The notes: generated from the letters alone by a model not told the origin. A stretch of DNA of 64,000 bases from Arthrobacter sp. OAP107 (GCF_040546765.1 NZ_JBEPOK010000001.1:682001-746000); one strand, 5' to 3'; positions 9,293-18,239 are shown, counted from the stretch's first letter. Program-made: numbers and translations.

Positions 9293-10231
9293 GTGCCATC
9301 ACCGAACTCACGTCCCTCTCACGCCGCAAGGGGCCGAAGACTGCCGAAGAAAAGAAGGCCAGCGGGCGGGACAATAAGGCCGCCTACATCTTCCTGCTGC
9401 CGTGGCTGGTGGGACTGGTGGCCATCACCGTCGGTCCCATGCTCATGTCGCTGTACCTCTCGTTCACCGACTACAACCTGATTCAGGCCCCGGAGTGGGT
9501 GGGCCTGGAGAACTTTCAGCGGATGTTCACCGACGCGAGGCTGCACAATTCGCTCGGGGTGACGTTCACGTATACTCGTCGGCGTTCCGCTGCAGCTGGC
9601 GGTTGCCCTGCTGATCGCGCTGGTGCTGGACAAGGGCCTGCGGGGCCTGCCGTTCTACCGCTCTGTCTTCTACTTGCCCTCGCTGCTCGGCGGCTCGGTG
9701 GCCATCGCGATCCTGTGGAAGCAGATCTTCGGCACCACCGGCCTCGTGAACCAGGTGCTTGCCCTTGCCGGCATCGAGGGTCCGGGGTGGATCTCTGACC
9801 CGGGTACGGCGCTGGGATCGATCATCCTGCTCCATGTGTGGACCTTCGGCGCTCCAATGATCATCTTCCTCGCCGGCCTGCGCCAGATACCCAACATGTA
9901 CTACGAAGCCGCCGAGGTGGACGGGGCCACCAAGTTCCAGCAGTTCTGGCGCATCACCCTGCCGCTCCTGAGCCCCATCATCTTCTTCAACCTGGTGCTG
10001 CAGATCATCGGGTCATTCCAGTCGTTCACCCAAGCGTTCATCGTCTCCGGCGGCAACGGCGGCCCTTCGGATTCGACGATGTTCTTCACGCTCTACCTGT
10101 ACCAAAAGGGCTTCGGCCACTTCGATATGGGCTACGCCTCCGCCATGGCCTGGTTCCTGCTGGTCATTATCGGCGCATTCACCGCCATCAACTTCATCGC
10201 TGCAAAGTATTGGGTTTTCTATGACGACTAA
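9289..10231 (+). pseudogene. CUT1 sugar ABC transporter permease (MalF/UgpA-like), frame-disrupted
   Basis: This is an inner-membrane permease of a carbohydrate ABC importer. The first part (YIFLLPWLVGLVAITVGPML, then EWVGLENFQRMF) and the second part (GLPFYRSVFYLPSLL, EAAEVDGATKFQQFWRITLP) are both well conserved but lie in different frames. The change is near 9575-9582, where TTCACGTATACTCGTCGG would read TYVLVGVPLQ if two bases (GT) were restored. The EAA loop is intact (residues EAAEVDGAT). Start is GTG 9289; GTG 9280 is an alternative. The second permease begins inside its end (ATG 10221). If the shift is genuine the importer would be inactive, which seems unlikely given the intact partners. 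Confidence 0.82.
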
Positions 10232-11168
10232 GCTGGAGACGCTGCCCGCCCCGAGCAAGAAAGCTCCGGCCGGCAAGCCAACGAACTCCCGAGGGCCACG
10301 CAAAAGGCGCGAATCACGAGGCAGCCTTGCCTTTAGCCGGAGTGCACGGACCAAGGCGCTGATCAAACATGCGATCCTGATCGTCACCGGCGGAGTCATG
10401 ATCTACCCGCTGCTGTGGATGGTCGTTTCCTCGCTGCGCGCCAATGAGCTCATCTTCCGCGACCCCGGCCTTTGGCTCAACACCCTGGAAATGGGCAACT
10501 ACACGGACGGATGGTCGGCGCTGACCCACCCGTTCGGCCACTACATGATCAATTCCGCGGTGGTTGTGCTGGGATCAATCCTGGGCAACCTGATCTCGTG
10601 CTCCATGGCCGCCTACGCCTTCGCCAGGCTCCAGTTCACGGGGCAGAAGATCTTCTTCGGCATCATGCTGCTCACCATCATGCTGCCGTTCCACGTGGTG
10701 ATTGTCCCGCAGTACATCCTGTTCTCGCAGATTGGCTGGGTGAACACCTTCTGGCCGCTTATCGTTCCGAAGCTCCTGGCAACAGATGCATTCTTCGTGT
10801 TCCTTATGGTCCAGTTCATCCGGGGCATCCCCAAGGAGCTTGATGAAGCGGCGAGGATTGACGGCGCCGGCCATCCGCGGATTTTCCTGCGCGTGATTCT
10901 GCCGCTCATGGTCCCCGCGCTGGCAACCACCACCATCTTTACCTTCATCTGGACCTGGAATGACTTCTTCGGCGCCCTCATCTACCTGACGGACCCGGAC
11001 ATGTTCACTGTTCCCGTTGCGCTGCGGGCCTTTGTGGATTCGCAGTCGGCCACCAGCTGGGGCTCGCTCTTCGCCATGTCCATCGTTTCCCTGCTGCCCG
11101 TGTTCCTGGTTTTCCTCTTCGGGCAAAGATTCCTCATCAAGGGAATCGCCACGACCGGCATCAAGTAG
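10221..11168 (+). CDS. CUT1 sugar ABC transporter permease (MalG/UgpE-like)
   Basis: This is the second permease subunit, 315 residues with six predicted membrane segments after a charged, disordered N-terminus of about 45 residues. The EAA loop reads LDEAARIDGAGHPRIFLRVI, which docks the ATPase. It overlaps the end of the first permease by 11 bases. No ATPase is encoded nearby, so a shared MsmK-like ATPase elsewhere in the genome probably energises the importer, as is common for CUT1 systems in actinobacteria. The binding protein follows after a 141-base gap with its own operator. Confidence 0.9.
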   Translation: MTTKLETLPAPSKKAPAGKPTNSRGPRKRRESRGSLAFSRSARTKALIKHAILIVTGGVMIYPLLWMVVSSLRANELIFRDPGLWLNTLEMGNYTDGWSALTHPFGHYMINSAVVVLGSILGNLISCSMAAYAFARLQFTGQKIFFGIMLLTIMLPFHVVIVPQYILFSQIGWVNTFWPLIVPKLLATDAFFVFLMVQFIRGIPKELDEAARIDGAGHPRIFLRVILPLMVPALATTTIFTFIWTWNDFFGALIYLTDPDMFTVPVALRAFVDSQSATSWGSLFAMSIVSLLPVFLVFLFGQRFLIKGIATTGIK

Positions 11169-11256
11169 GCGCGACCGAACACCGGGCCCGGTCCACGTGC
11201 TAAGGGACCGCTGTGCACCCGGATGCTTGTGATACAAGATAACTACTTAAAATATT

Positions 11257-11276
11257 AGTTGGAAAGCGTTTTCCTC
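11257..11276. promoter_or_regulatory. LacI-type operator upstream of the sugar-binding lipoprotein
   Basis: GGAAAGCGTTTTCC at 11261-11274 matches the palindromes at 8980, 9038 and 9081. It follows an A/T-rich stretch (ACTTAAAATATTAG) that could hold a -10 element. This suggests that the binding protein gene has its own regulated promoter. Confidence 0.6.
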
Positions 11277-11309
11277 ATCCTTCAAGATCAAAGAAGATCG
11301 GAGTGAACT

Positions 11310-12665
11310 GTGCAACTGTTCTTCAAGCCATCCACTGATGCCGAGGCCGGGCGGCGCCAGGTAGCCAAGACCCCGCGAAGGCTGCGAAAGGGGGCAGCGG
11401 TTGCTGCCGCAGCCGCCGTCGTCCTTGCACTCAGTGCCTGCGGCGGAGGATCTGCCGCCCAGAGCCCCGACGGAAAGGTAGAACTCCGCTTCTCCTGGTG
11501 GGGCAGCGACAAGAGGGCGCAGGTAACCCAGGAAGCCATCAAGGCCTTCGAAGCCGAGAACCCGAACATCAAGATCAAGCCGGAGTACGGCGACTGGAGC
11601 GGTTACTGGGACAAGCTGGCCACGCAGGTGGCTGCGAACGACGCTCCAGACATCATCCAGATGGACGAGAAGTACATCACCGAGTACTCCAGCCGCGGAG
11701 CCCTGCTTGACCTGTCGAAGTACGGCATCGACACCTCCAAGCTCGACGAGGCCACCCTGAAGGCAGGTCAGAGCGACGACGGCCTGAGGGGTATCCCGGC
11801 CGGCATCAATGCAGCCACCATCCTTGCAAACCCGGCTGTGTTCAAGGCTGCAGGCGTGGCATTGCCCGACGACGCGACCTGGACGTGGGATGACTTCGAA
11901 CGGATCTCCGCCGAGGTAACGGCGAAGTCCCCGAAGGGCACCTACGGGGCGGCCGCGTACGGGACCGATGAGGCATCCCTCGGAGTATGGCTGAGGCAGA
12001 ACGGAAAGTCCCTCTACACGGAAGATGGCAAGCTCGGCTTTGAGCCGGCGGACATCGCCGCCTGGTGGGCGTTCCTCAAGCAGATGAGTGAGGCCAAGGC
12101 AGTTCCCTCCGCGTCGGAGGTTGTTGAAGCTGACGCCGCGCCCCTGGACCAGAGCGGTCTCGCAAGGGGTAAGAACGGCCTCGCCTTCTGGTGGTCCAAC
12201 CAGCTTCCCGCCCTTGAAAAGGCCGCAGGCTCAGAACTGAAGGTTCTGAGGTTCCCCACAAAGACCGGCTCCGCTGCTGATGCCCAGCTCTGGTACAAGG
12301 CGTCACAGTTCTGGTCGGCATCCTCGCGGACCAAGCACCCTGAGGAGGTCGCCAAGTTCATCAACTTCCTGGCGAACGACGCCAAGGCCGGTGAGGCACT
12401 CCTGGCCGACCGCGGTGTCTACCCGAACACCGATGTGCGCAAGGCGATTTCCGCCAAGCTGACCCCTGCAGACGTCAAGGTTGTGAAGTTCATCGACCAG
12501 ATCAAGAACGAACTCGGTGAGGCTCCTGCCCCGCCGCCGAAGGGCGCGGGTGCCATCCAGGAAATCATCAAGCGCTACACCTCGGAGGTGCTGTTCAACA
12601 GGCTCTCCCCGGATGAAGCAGGCAAGAAAGCAGTGGACGAGATGAAGTCGGCGATCAGCGGCTAG
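11310..12665 (+). CDS. Sugar ABC transporter substrate-binding lipoprotein
   Basis: This 451-residue extracellular solute-binding protein (family 1) captures the sugar for the importer at 9289-11168. The signal peptide ends in a lipobox (LALSAC, lipidated Cys44) followed by GGGSAAQ. Mature features include LRFSWWGSDKR and DIIQMDEKYITEY, typical of CUT1 binding proteins. The GTG start at 11310 has GGAG 6-7 bases upstream; the N-terminus before the hydrophobic core is long and basic (RRLRKG). It lies downstream of the permeases rather than in front of them, the opposite of the commonest order. The ligand is unknown; an oligosaccharide or glycoside is inferred from the neighbours. Confidence 0.9.
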   Translation: MQLFFKPSTDAEAGRRQVAKTPRRLRKGAAVAAAAAVVLALSACGGGSAAQSPDGKVELRFSWWGSDKRAQVTQEAIKAFEAENPNIKIKPEYGDWSGYWDKLATQVAANDAPDIIQMDEKYITEYSSRGALLDLSKYGIDTSKLDEATLKAGQSDDGLRGIPAGINAATILANPAVFKAAGVALPDDATWTWDDFERISAEVTAKSPKGTYGAAAYGTDEASLGVWLRQNGKSLYTEDGKLGFEPADIAAWWAFLKQMSEAKAVPSASEVVEADAAPLDQSGLARGKNGLAFWWSNQLPALEKAAGSELKVLRFPTKTGSAADAQLWYKASQFWSASSRTKHPEEVAKFINFLANDAKAGEALLADRGVYPNTDVRKAISAKLTPADVKVVKFIDQIKNELGEAPAPPPKGAGAIQEIIKRYTSEVLFNRLSPDEAGKKAVDEMKSAISG

Positions 12666-12683
12666 CTCCCCTGGCGCGGAATA

Positions 12684-12722
12684 CCCCGAGCAGTCTCCCA
12701 CCGGAGAGTGCCCGGGGTTTTC
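12684..12722. terminator. Terminator after the binding protein gene
   Basis: CCCCG (12684) pairs with CGGGG (12712), and an inner TCTCC/GGAGA pair closes the hairpin; GTTTT follows. It lies between convergent genes (stop 12665 and minus-strand stop 12740). Confidence 0.6.
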
Positions 12723-12739
12723 CGTTCCCGGATGAAGAC

Positions 12740-14755
12740 TCAGTCCTCGGCGATCACGGCCACCGCTCCGCCGGGAACGAGTCCGCCGAAACGTCCGCCG
12801 CCCAGCAGTTCCTCGCCGTCGGCCTTCACCGCCGCGTCCTCCCGGCCGTGGTTGATGGCGAAGAGGAAGCGGCGCCCGTCCGCCGTGACCCGCCGGGTCA
12901 GTTCGACGCCGGCAGCGGCTTCCGCGGCGGCCCCCACTCCCGCTTCGGCCAAGAGCCTGTCCAGAAGCCGCCCGATGCCGTCGCTGTCCGGCAGCGTGGC
13001 CAGGTACCAGGCGGCGCCACGGCCGGCGGTCCTCCGGGTCAGGGCCGGGACCCCCTCCAACGGGTAGTCCGTGAAGGTTGCCACCGCCTCCGCCCCCGCA
13101 AGGTGGACGTGCTCGCTCCAGACCCGGCCGACGGTGCCGTCGCTCAGGGTCACCTCTCCGCCCTCAAGCAGCGGGTGGAACTCCTCGGTCCGGATCCCCA
13201 GCAGTTCCCGGAAGGCGCCCGGATAACCGCCAAGCCTGATGTGGTCCCGTTCATCGACAATGCCGCTGAAGTAGCTGACCAGCACCGTGGCGCCGGCCTC
13301 GGCCGCGCCGGCGATGTTGGCGGCGGCGGCACCGGTGACGCAGTAAAGCGTGCACACCAGGACCAGGTCATAGCCAGTGAGGTCCGACGTCGGATGGACG
13401 AAGTCCACGCCCACGCCGCGCAGGAAGAGCGAGCGGTGGAACGCCCGGATCAGGTCGAGGTACTTCACATCCTCGCTCGGGTGCGAGTCCAGTTCGCTGG
13501 CCCACCAGGCCTCGTAGTCGAACACGATGGCCACCCGGGATTCCACCGAGGAACCCTTGACGGGGCCGAGCCGCTTCAGCGCTTCGCCCAGGGCCACCAC
13601 CTCGCGCCACACCCGGGTGTCGCGGCCGCCGTGCGGCACCATCGCCGAGTGGAACTTCTCGGCGCCGGCAGCGCTCTGCCGCCACTGGAAGAACATGACG
13701 GCGTCGGCGCCCCGGGCCACGTGCGCCAGCGAGTTCCGCAGCATTTCACCCGGCATCTTGGGCTGGTTCCGCGGCTGCCAGTTCACGGCCGACGTCGAGT
13801 GTTCCATCAGGATCCACGGCCCGTTGCCCGCGACGCCGCGCGTGAGGTCCGCGCTGAACGCCAGTTCGATCTCCCGCTCCGGGTCCGCGGCTACCAGGTA
13901 GTGGTCGTTCGCCACGACGTCCAGGTCCTTTGCCCACTCGAAATAGTCCAGGGACTTCGTGGCGCTGGACACCATGAGGTTGGTGGTGGCCGGAATGCCG
14001 GGGGTTACCTCGCGGATCACCGCCAGCAGGCTCCGGTAGTAGTCCATGAGCGCCCAGGAGCTGAACCGCTGGAAGTCCAGCCGCTGCGTCGGGTTGAGGG
14101 TGGTGGGGGCCGCCCGCGGCGGAATGATCTCCTCAAACGTGGCATAGTGCTGCGACCAGAAGGCCGTGCCCCAGGCCTCGTTCAGCGCCCCGATGCTGCC
14201 GTAGCGACGCCCCAGCCAGTGCCGGAACGCCGCGGCGTCCTCATCGCCGTAAAACTCCGAAACGTGGCAGCCCAGCTCGTTGTCCACGTGCCACAGCGCC
14301 AGCGCCGGGTGGTCCCTGTACCGTTCGGCCAGCTTCCCGGTAATGCCCGCGGCATACCGGCGGTAAACAGCGGACGACGGCGAGTAGTGCCGCCGGGAGC
14401 CGCGTTCCAGGACGGTGCCCTCCGCGGTGACCGGCAGGACTTCCGGATGCTTCCGCACCAGCCAGGCCGGGGGAGCGGCCGTGGCGGTGGCAAGGGCCAC
14501 CTTGATGCCCGCGCCGTCCAGGCTGTCCAGCACCTCGTCCAGCCAGCCAAAGTCGTATTCCCCTTCGCGCGGCTCCAGGAGTGCCCAGGAAAAGATCGCG
14601 ACGCTGAGGAGGGTCACGCCGGCCTCCTTCATGAGGCCAATGTCCTCCAGCCGTACATCCACAGGCCACTGCTCGGGGTTGTAGTCACCGCCGAACGCCA
14701 GGCCGGGGCCGCTGTTCCAGGCCGGGATTGGCGAAGCAGGGTTTTGCGGTGGCAT
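12740..14755 (-). CDS. Beta-galactosidase, glycoside hydrolase family 42
   Basis: This 671-residue retaining beta-galactosidase (GH42) cleaves terminal beta-galactosides. The N-terminal TIM barrel starts at FGGDYNPEQWP. The acid/base is Glu160 in WHVDNELG and the nucleophile is Glu318 in WILMEHS. Trimerisation and C-terminal beta domains follow, giving normal family length. No signal peptide is present, so it acts on imported sugars in the cytoplasm. The ATG at 14755 has AAGGGAG upstream. It lies 50 bases downstream of the second Gfo-DUF6807 gene in one operon. Beta-galactosidases of this family often act on galactan-derived oligosaccharides, which fits the uronate and rhamnose genes around it. 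Confidence 0.93.
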   Translation of the reverse strand: MPPQNPASPIPAWNSGPGLAFGGDYNPEQWPVDVRLEDIGLMKEAGVTLLSVAIFSWALLEPREGEYDFGWLDEVLDSLDGAGIKVALATATAAPPAWLVRKHPEVLPVTAEGTVLERGSRRHYSPSSAVYRRYAAGITGKLAERYRDHPALALWHVDNELGCHVSEFYGDEDAAAFRHWLGRRYGSIGALNEAWGTAFWSQHYATFEEIIPPRAAPTTLNPTQRLDFQRFSSWALMDYYRSLLAVIREVTPGIPATTNLMVSSATKSLDYFEWAKDLDVVANDHYLVAADPEREIELAFSADLTRGVAGNGPWILMEHSTSAVNWQPRNQPKMPGEMLRNSLAHVARGADAVMFFQWRQSAAGAEKFHSAMVPHGGRDTRVWREVVALGEALKRLGPVKGSSVESRVAIVFDYEAWWASELDSHPSEDVKYLDLIRAFHRSLFLRGVGVDFVHPTSDLTGYDLVLVCTLYCVTGAAAANIAGAAEAGATVLVSYFSGIVDERDHIRLGGYPGAFRELLGIRTEEFHPLLEGGEVTLSDGTVGRVWSEHVHLAGAEAVATFTDYPLEGVPALTRRTAGRGAAWYLATLPDSDGIGRLLDRLLAEAGVGAAAEAAAGVELTRRVTADGRRFLFAINHGREDAAVKADGEELLGGGRFGGLVPGGAVAVIAED

Positions 14756-14805
14756 GGGACTCCCTTAGTGGGCGGAGGATGCGGCTCAGCGATCGTGTTC
14801 CGACC

Positions 14806-16848
14806 TTACGCCGAAGCCACCAGTGATGCGACGGCGGCCGGCGACAGCTCGCCGTCGCACACCCACACGCTCAGGCTCCGCCGCAGCGATTCCCCGGCGG
14901 CCAGCGTCACCGGCCGGTCCCACGCCAGGGCGGACCCGACGGCGGGGTAGCCGGAGCAGCGGACAAACCACGGATCGGCGTCCTCGGCCGGCGCGCTGAA
15001 AACGAGCGTCGCGGGCTGCCCGGACCGGATGCCGGGCACCTCGCCGAAGGAGGCGGTCCACGCCAGCCACGGCGCAACGGAACCGTGGACGGCCGGTTCC
15101 CCCTCGGCGTCGGATGTGAAGATGCGGGCGCCGCTGCAGGCCGGAAGCCGCCAGAAGAAGCCCCCGTAGCCGCTGCCCGCGGCGCCGTTGGAGCCGGGGC
15201 TGCCCAGTGAAACATCGACGACGGCGGTCAGCTCCGGCCCCAGGTCCAGGCGCCACACACGTTCGCCCAGGATCTCGTGGCTGAGGGTCCGCTGCTCGGT
15301 CAGCAGGGGCTGTCCGTCCGCTCCGAGCCACCGGAGCTGCCGGGTGTCCGGTTCGTCCGCATTGGCGGAGAGTGGTTCGATCCGGCCGTGGTCCTGCCGG
15401 GACACGTACGCGCCCGCGTCCCCCAGGTAGGTCCTGCCGCCCCAGAAGTTGGTGCCGTTGACGTCCTGTAGAGCGAAGCCGGCGCCCAGATGCCACGGGT
15501 GGTCGGCCGGGAGGTGGTCCGTCACCACGGTTCCGCCGAGGGTAGTGACGGGGTGCAGGTACGGGCGCGGCGACAACCCCGCGTTGAGCCCGGCGCCCGT
15601 GCGCTGCACCGCCAGCGGCCTGCCGCCGGCGTGGAGCAGGGGGCTGGCCTCGGACGGACCCGCCGGGCGCGCCCACGGCAGGGCCAGCTCGCTGAAGGTG
15701 GCATGGGCCCTGATGGCCCGCTCCAAGGCGTCCTCAATGCCCGCAACGACGGCGTGGGCCGCATCGCCGTCCCCCTCCCAGAGCACGTGCCCCGCACCGA
15801 TGGGTGCCGGCGGTTCGGCCGTGCGGACAGCCTCGAGGACGAGCATGAACGCGCCGGAGTCGTTGAGGGCGCTGGTGAGTTCCGTGCCCGTGGCCAGGTG
15901 CTCCAGCAGGTTTTCCATGAGGTCGTCGCGGCCGAACTCCTGGGAGTGTTCACCGTCCGCATTGCTGACCTGCAGCCGGTCCTCCGTGTAGTGGAAAACG
16001 GCCGTTCCCTCGGAGCCCTGAAGAGTGATGTACGGTTCCACGGACTCCGCGGCGCAGAGCGTCAGGGCGCACGTAACGGGCAGTCCGGCGGCGGTGCGGA
16101 TCCGGATGACGGACGTGTCATCGGACTCGATGTCGTTCGCGCGGTAGAGGTCCGTCTCCACGGAGGCCACGTCGTCCACAGTGCGGGCGCCCGCGATGCG
16201 CAGGGCGGTGGCGATCGCGTGTGCCAGGGGATTGGTGGCCACGCCGTCCACCACGTCCACGCCGTCCAGGCTCCGCTTGCCGGCCCACCGGGAGCGCTTG
16301 TAGTAGGCCCGGTCCCGCACCCAGCGTCCTGTCGCGCCGATTCCCTGCAGGGTGCCGATGGTGCCGTCCCGAAGGAGCTTGTCGATGGCGGCCAGCGCCT
16401 GCGATCCGAGGCTCTGGAACCCGATCTGCACGCTGCGGCCGGATGCCGCGGCGGCCTCCTGCAGCTGCCGGAAGTCGGCCAGCGATGCCACCGGGGGTTT
16501 CTCCAGGTAGAGGTCAGCGCCGGAGGCCAGGGTGGCCAGGGCCAGCGGCGCGTGGGTCTGGATGGGGGTGGCCACGACGACCACGTCGGGGCTGTGGTTG
16601 CCGGCCAGGAGGGACTGCAGATCGGGGTGGACCGCCGTGGAGTCCGGCAACGCGCCCGGGGACGATGGATTCGGGTCCGCCACGGCCACGAGTTCCACCG
16701 CGCCGGCCCGGGTCAGCCGGTCCAGATTCTTCAAGTGGTGGGCGCCGAAGCCGTGGACGCCGATCAGGGCTATCCGGGCCGGGCCCGTGCGGTGCACCGT
16801 CGCAGGCGCCGTGGTGCGTGCCGCGGGCTGGGTGGGCGGGGTATCCAT
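14806..16848 (-). CDS. Gfo/Idh/MocA oxidoreductase fused to DUF6807 (PmoA-like) domain, copy 2
   Basis: This 680-residue paralogue of the protein at 6855-8907 has the same two-domain order. It has an N-terminal Rossmann dehydrogenase (RIALIGVHGFGAHH, then LEKPPVASL) and a C-terminal DUF6807 domain (RPYLHPVTTLGGTVVTDHLP, GTNFWGGRTYL, GYGGFFWRLP). Here the frame is intact and ends normally in LVASA. The ATG at 16848 is preferred because GGAGCAC lies just upstream; ATG 16887 and TTG 16893 in the same frame lack a site. It heads an operon with the GH42 gene. Copy 2 is intact while copy 1 reads into its neighbour. The two domains working together suggest a redox step on a glycoside followed by a second unidentified reaction. 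Confidence 0.83.
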   Translation of the reverse strand: MDTPPTQPAARTTAPATVHRTGPARIALIGVHGFGAHHLKNLDRLTRAGAVELVAVADPNPSSPGALPDSTAVHPDLQSLLAGNHSPDVVVVATPIQTHAPLALATLASGADLYLEKPPVASLADFRQLQEAAAASGRSVQIGFQSLGSQALAAIDKLLRDGTIGTLQGIGATGRWVRDRAYYKRSRWAGKRSLDGVDVVDGVATNPLAHAIATALRIAGARTVDDVASVETDLYRANDIESDDTSVIRIRTAAGLPVTCALTLCAAESVEPYITLQGSEGTAVFHYTEDRLQVSNADGEHSQEFGRDDLMENLLEHLATGTELTSALNDSGAFMLVLEAVRTAEPPAPIGAGHVLWEGDGDAAHAVVAGIEDALERAIRAHATFSELALPWARPAGPSEASPLLHAGGRPLAVQRTGAGLNAGLSPRPYLHPVTTLGGTVVTDHLPADHPWHLGAGFALQDVNGTNFWGGRTYLGDAGAYVSRQDHGRIEPLSANADEPDTRQLRWLGADGQPLLTEQRTLSHEILGERVWRLDLGPELTAVVDVSLGSPGSNGAAGSGYGGFFWRLPACSGARIFTSDAEGEPAVHGSVAPWLAWTASFGEVPGIRSGQPATLVFSAPAEDADPWFVRCSGYPAVGSALAWDRPVTLAAGESLRRSLSVWVCDGELSPAAVASLVASA

Positions 16849-16921
16849 AGTGCTCCTGTCCGGCGCCGCGGTGCTGCTCGACGCCATCGTCAACCGTTGC
16901 CGGGGTTTGGCTGCGCTCGTG

Positions 16922-16940
16922 TTGGCAAGCGCTTTCCCAA
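16922..16940. promoter_or_regulatory. LacI-type operator upstream of copy 2/GH42 operon
   Basis: TTGGCAAGCGCTTTCCCAA is a palindrome with the GGAAAGCG-type core, located about 75 bases upstream of the start at 16848. Confidence 0.6.
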
Positions 16941-16978
16941 AACTGTTTGTTGCTTAGCGTACTCCATTGAGGGCGACA

Positions 16979-16991
16979 TGTAACGTTTCAA
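16979..16991. promoter_or_regulatory. TTGAAACGTT-type operator upstream of copy 2/GH42 operon
   Basis: TGTAACGTTTCAA matches the motif found at the rhamnose operon (18149-18162) and before the MFS gene (23395-23408). It lies between the copy 2 start and the end of the rhamnose-type LacI regulator gene. Confidence 0.5.
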
Positions 16992-17035
16992 AAATGATGG
17001 AACCGGACCTGCTGGTGGTCTTCTAGCCGGGGCTG

Positions 17036-18061
17036 TCAGTGCGGCGCCTCGGCGCCCGCGGTGCTTTGCCGGACCACGAGCTCGGGTGTGAACACGACTG
17101 CGCGGTGCCGCGGGTGCTGCGCGTCCAGTTCCTCTGTCAGGAGTTCAATGGCAGTCCTGCCGATGGCGTCGGTGGGCTGGCGGATGGAGGAGAGCGGCAC
17201 GACGGCAGACGCGGCAAAATCGATGTCGTCGTAGCCAATCAGGGCCACGTCCTCCGGAATGCGCACGCCGTTCATCATGGTCAGGGACTGCATGACTCCG
17301 AGGGCCAGCAGGTCGTTGGCGCAGAAGATGCCGTCCGGCATGTCCTCGCCGCCGCGGTCCACGAGGCTGTTGCCCACGCCGCGTCCGGCGAGCACGGTCT
17401 GGCCGTCGGAATCGAGCACCTCCAGCGTTGCGCCGTCAACCTCGTCCACGGCGCGGCGGGCTCCGAGCAGGCGGTCTGAGACCTGGCGGATGGACAGTGG
17501 GCCGCCCACGAAGGCCAGTTTCCGGCGCCCGAGATCGAGGAGGTGCCGGGCGGCAAGGTAGCCGCCGGCGTCGTCATCCACCGAGACGGAGCTGAAGCGG
17601 TCCTCGTCGGCCAGCCGGTCCACCAGGACCGTGGGAACGCCGCGCTGCCGCAGCGCATCCAGCCTGTCGGCCACGTCCCCCACCGGGGAGATCAGCAGGC
17701 CCTGGACCCGCTGTTCCTGGAACAGGTCGATGTAGTGCGATTCGCGGTTAGCGTCGTGGCCGCTGTCGCCCAACAGCACGGCGCTGCCGTTTACTGCCGC
17801 GGCGTCCTCTGCGGCCCGGACCAGCGAGGTGAAGAACGGGTTGCCGACGTCCAGGACCACGACGCCGATGGTCCGGCTGTGCCCTGCCCGTAGCTGCCGG
17901 GCGGCGTCGTTGCGGACGAAGCCAAGCTCGTCGATGGCCTGCAGCACCCTGTCCTTGGTGCGCTTGGAGACGCGGTCGGGATTGTTGAGGACGTTGGAGA
18001 CAGTACCCACCGCAACCTGCGCGTGGTTGGCGACGTCCTTGATGCTGGCTGCCCGCGACAT
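17036..18061 (-). CDS. LacI-family regulator, probable rhamnose repressor
   Basis: This is a 341-residue LacI/GalR regulator. The helix-turn-helix IKDVANHAQVAVGTVSNVLN is at residues 7-26, followed by the effector-binding domain (IGVVVLDVGNPFFTSLVRAA onward). It is divergent from the complete rhamnose operon with 178 bases between starts. I infer that it controls rhamnose use. The recognition helix (VGTVSN) differs from that of the regulator at 10-1029 (HATVSR), in agreement with two operator families in the region. It should bind the TTGAAACGNTTCAA-like sites at 16979, 18149 and 23395. Confidence 0.9.
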   Translation of the reverse strand: MSRAASIKDVANHAQVAVGTVSNVLNNPDRVSKRTKDRVLQAIDELGFVRNDAARQLRAGHSRTIGVVVLDVGNPFFTSLVRAAEDAAAVNGSAVLLGDSGHDANRESHYIDLFQEQRVQGLLISPVGDVADRLDALRQRGVPTVLVDRLADEDRFSSVSVDDDAGGYLAARHLLDLGRRKLAFVGGPLSIRQVSDRLLGARRAVDEVDGATLEVLDSDGQTVLAGRGVGNSLVDRGGEDMPDGIFCANDLLALGVMQSLTMMNGVRIPEDVALIGYDDIDFAASAVVPLSSIRQPTDAIGRTAIELLTEELDAQHPRHRAVVFTPELVVRQSTAGAEAPH

Positions 18062-18133
18062 TCTGGTGGTCCTCCGAAGATCGATTTGCCCGTCCGGGTG
18101 AAAACGCTTGACACCCTTCTTGAACCCAGCGTA

Positions 18134-18164
18134 CTTTGAATCGTAACAATGAAACGATTCAAAG
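18134..18164. promoter_or_regulatory. Rhamnose operon operator and perfect 11-base inverted repeat
   Basis: CTTTGAATCGT (18134-18144) and ACGATTCAAAG (18154-18164) form a perfect inverted repeat with a 9-base spacer. Embedded in its right half is ATGAAACGATTCAA (18149-18162), a copy of the TTGAAACGTTTCAA motif. A further half-site, GTGAAAACGCTTGACAC, lies at 18099-18115. Confidence 0.65.
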
Positions 18165-18239
18165 ATGCAGCAAGTTCAGAGCCGAAGGAATTGGTTTCCG
18201 CTTCTTCCGCCGCAACCGCAACGTCCACAGGAGTACAAC

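Noticed and set aside
15490..16983. A 497-codon plus-strand frame opposite Gfo-DUF6807 copy 2
   Set aside because: It is antisense to a gene with clear domains and a paralogue; no domain, no ribosome site.
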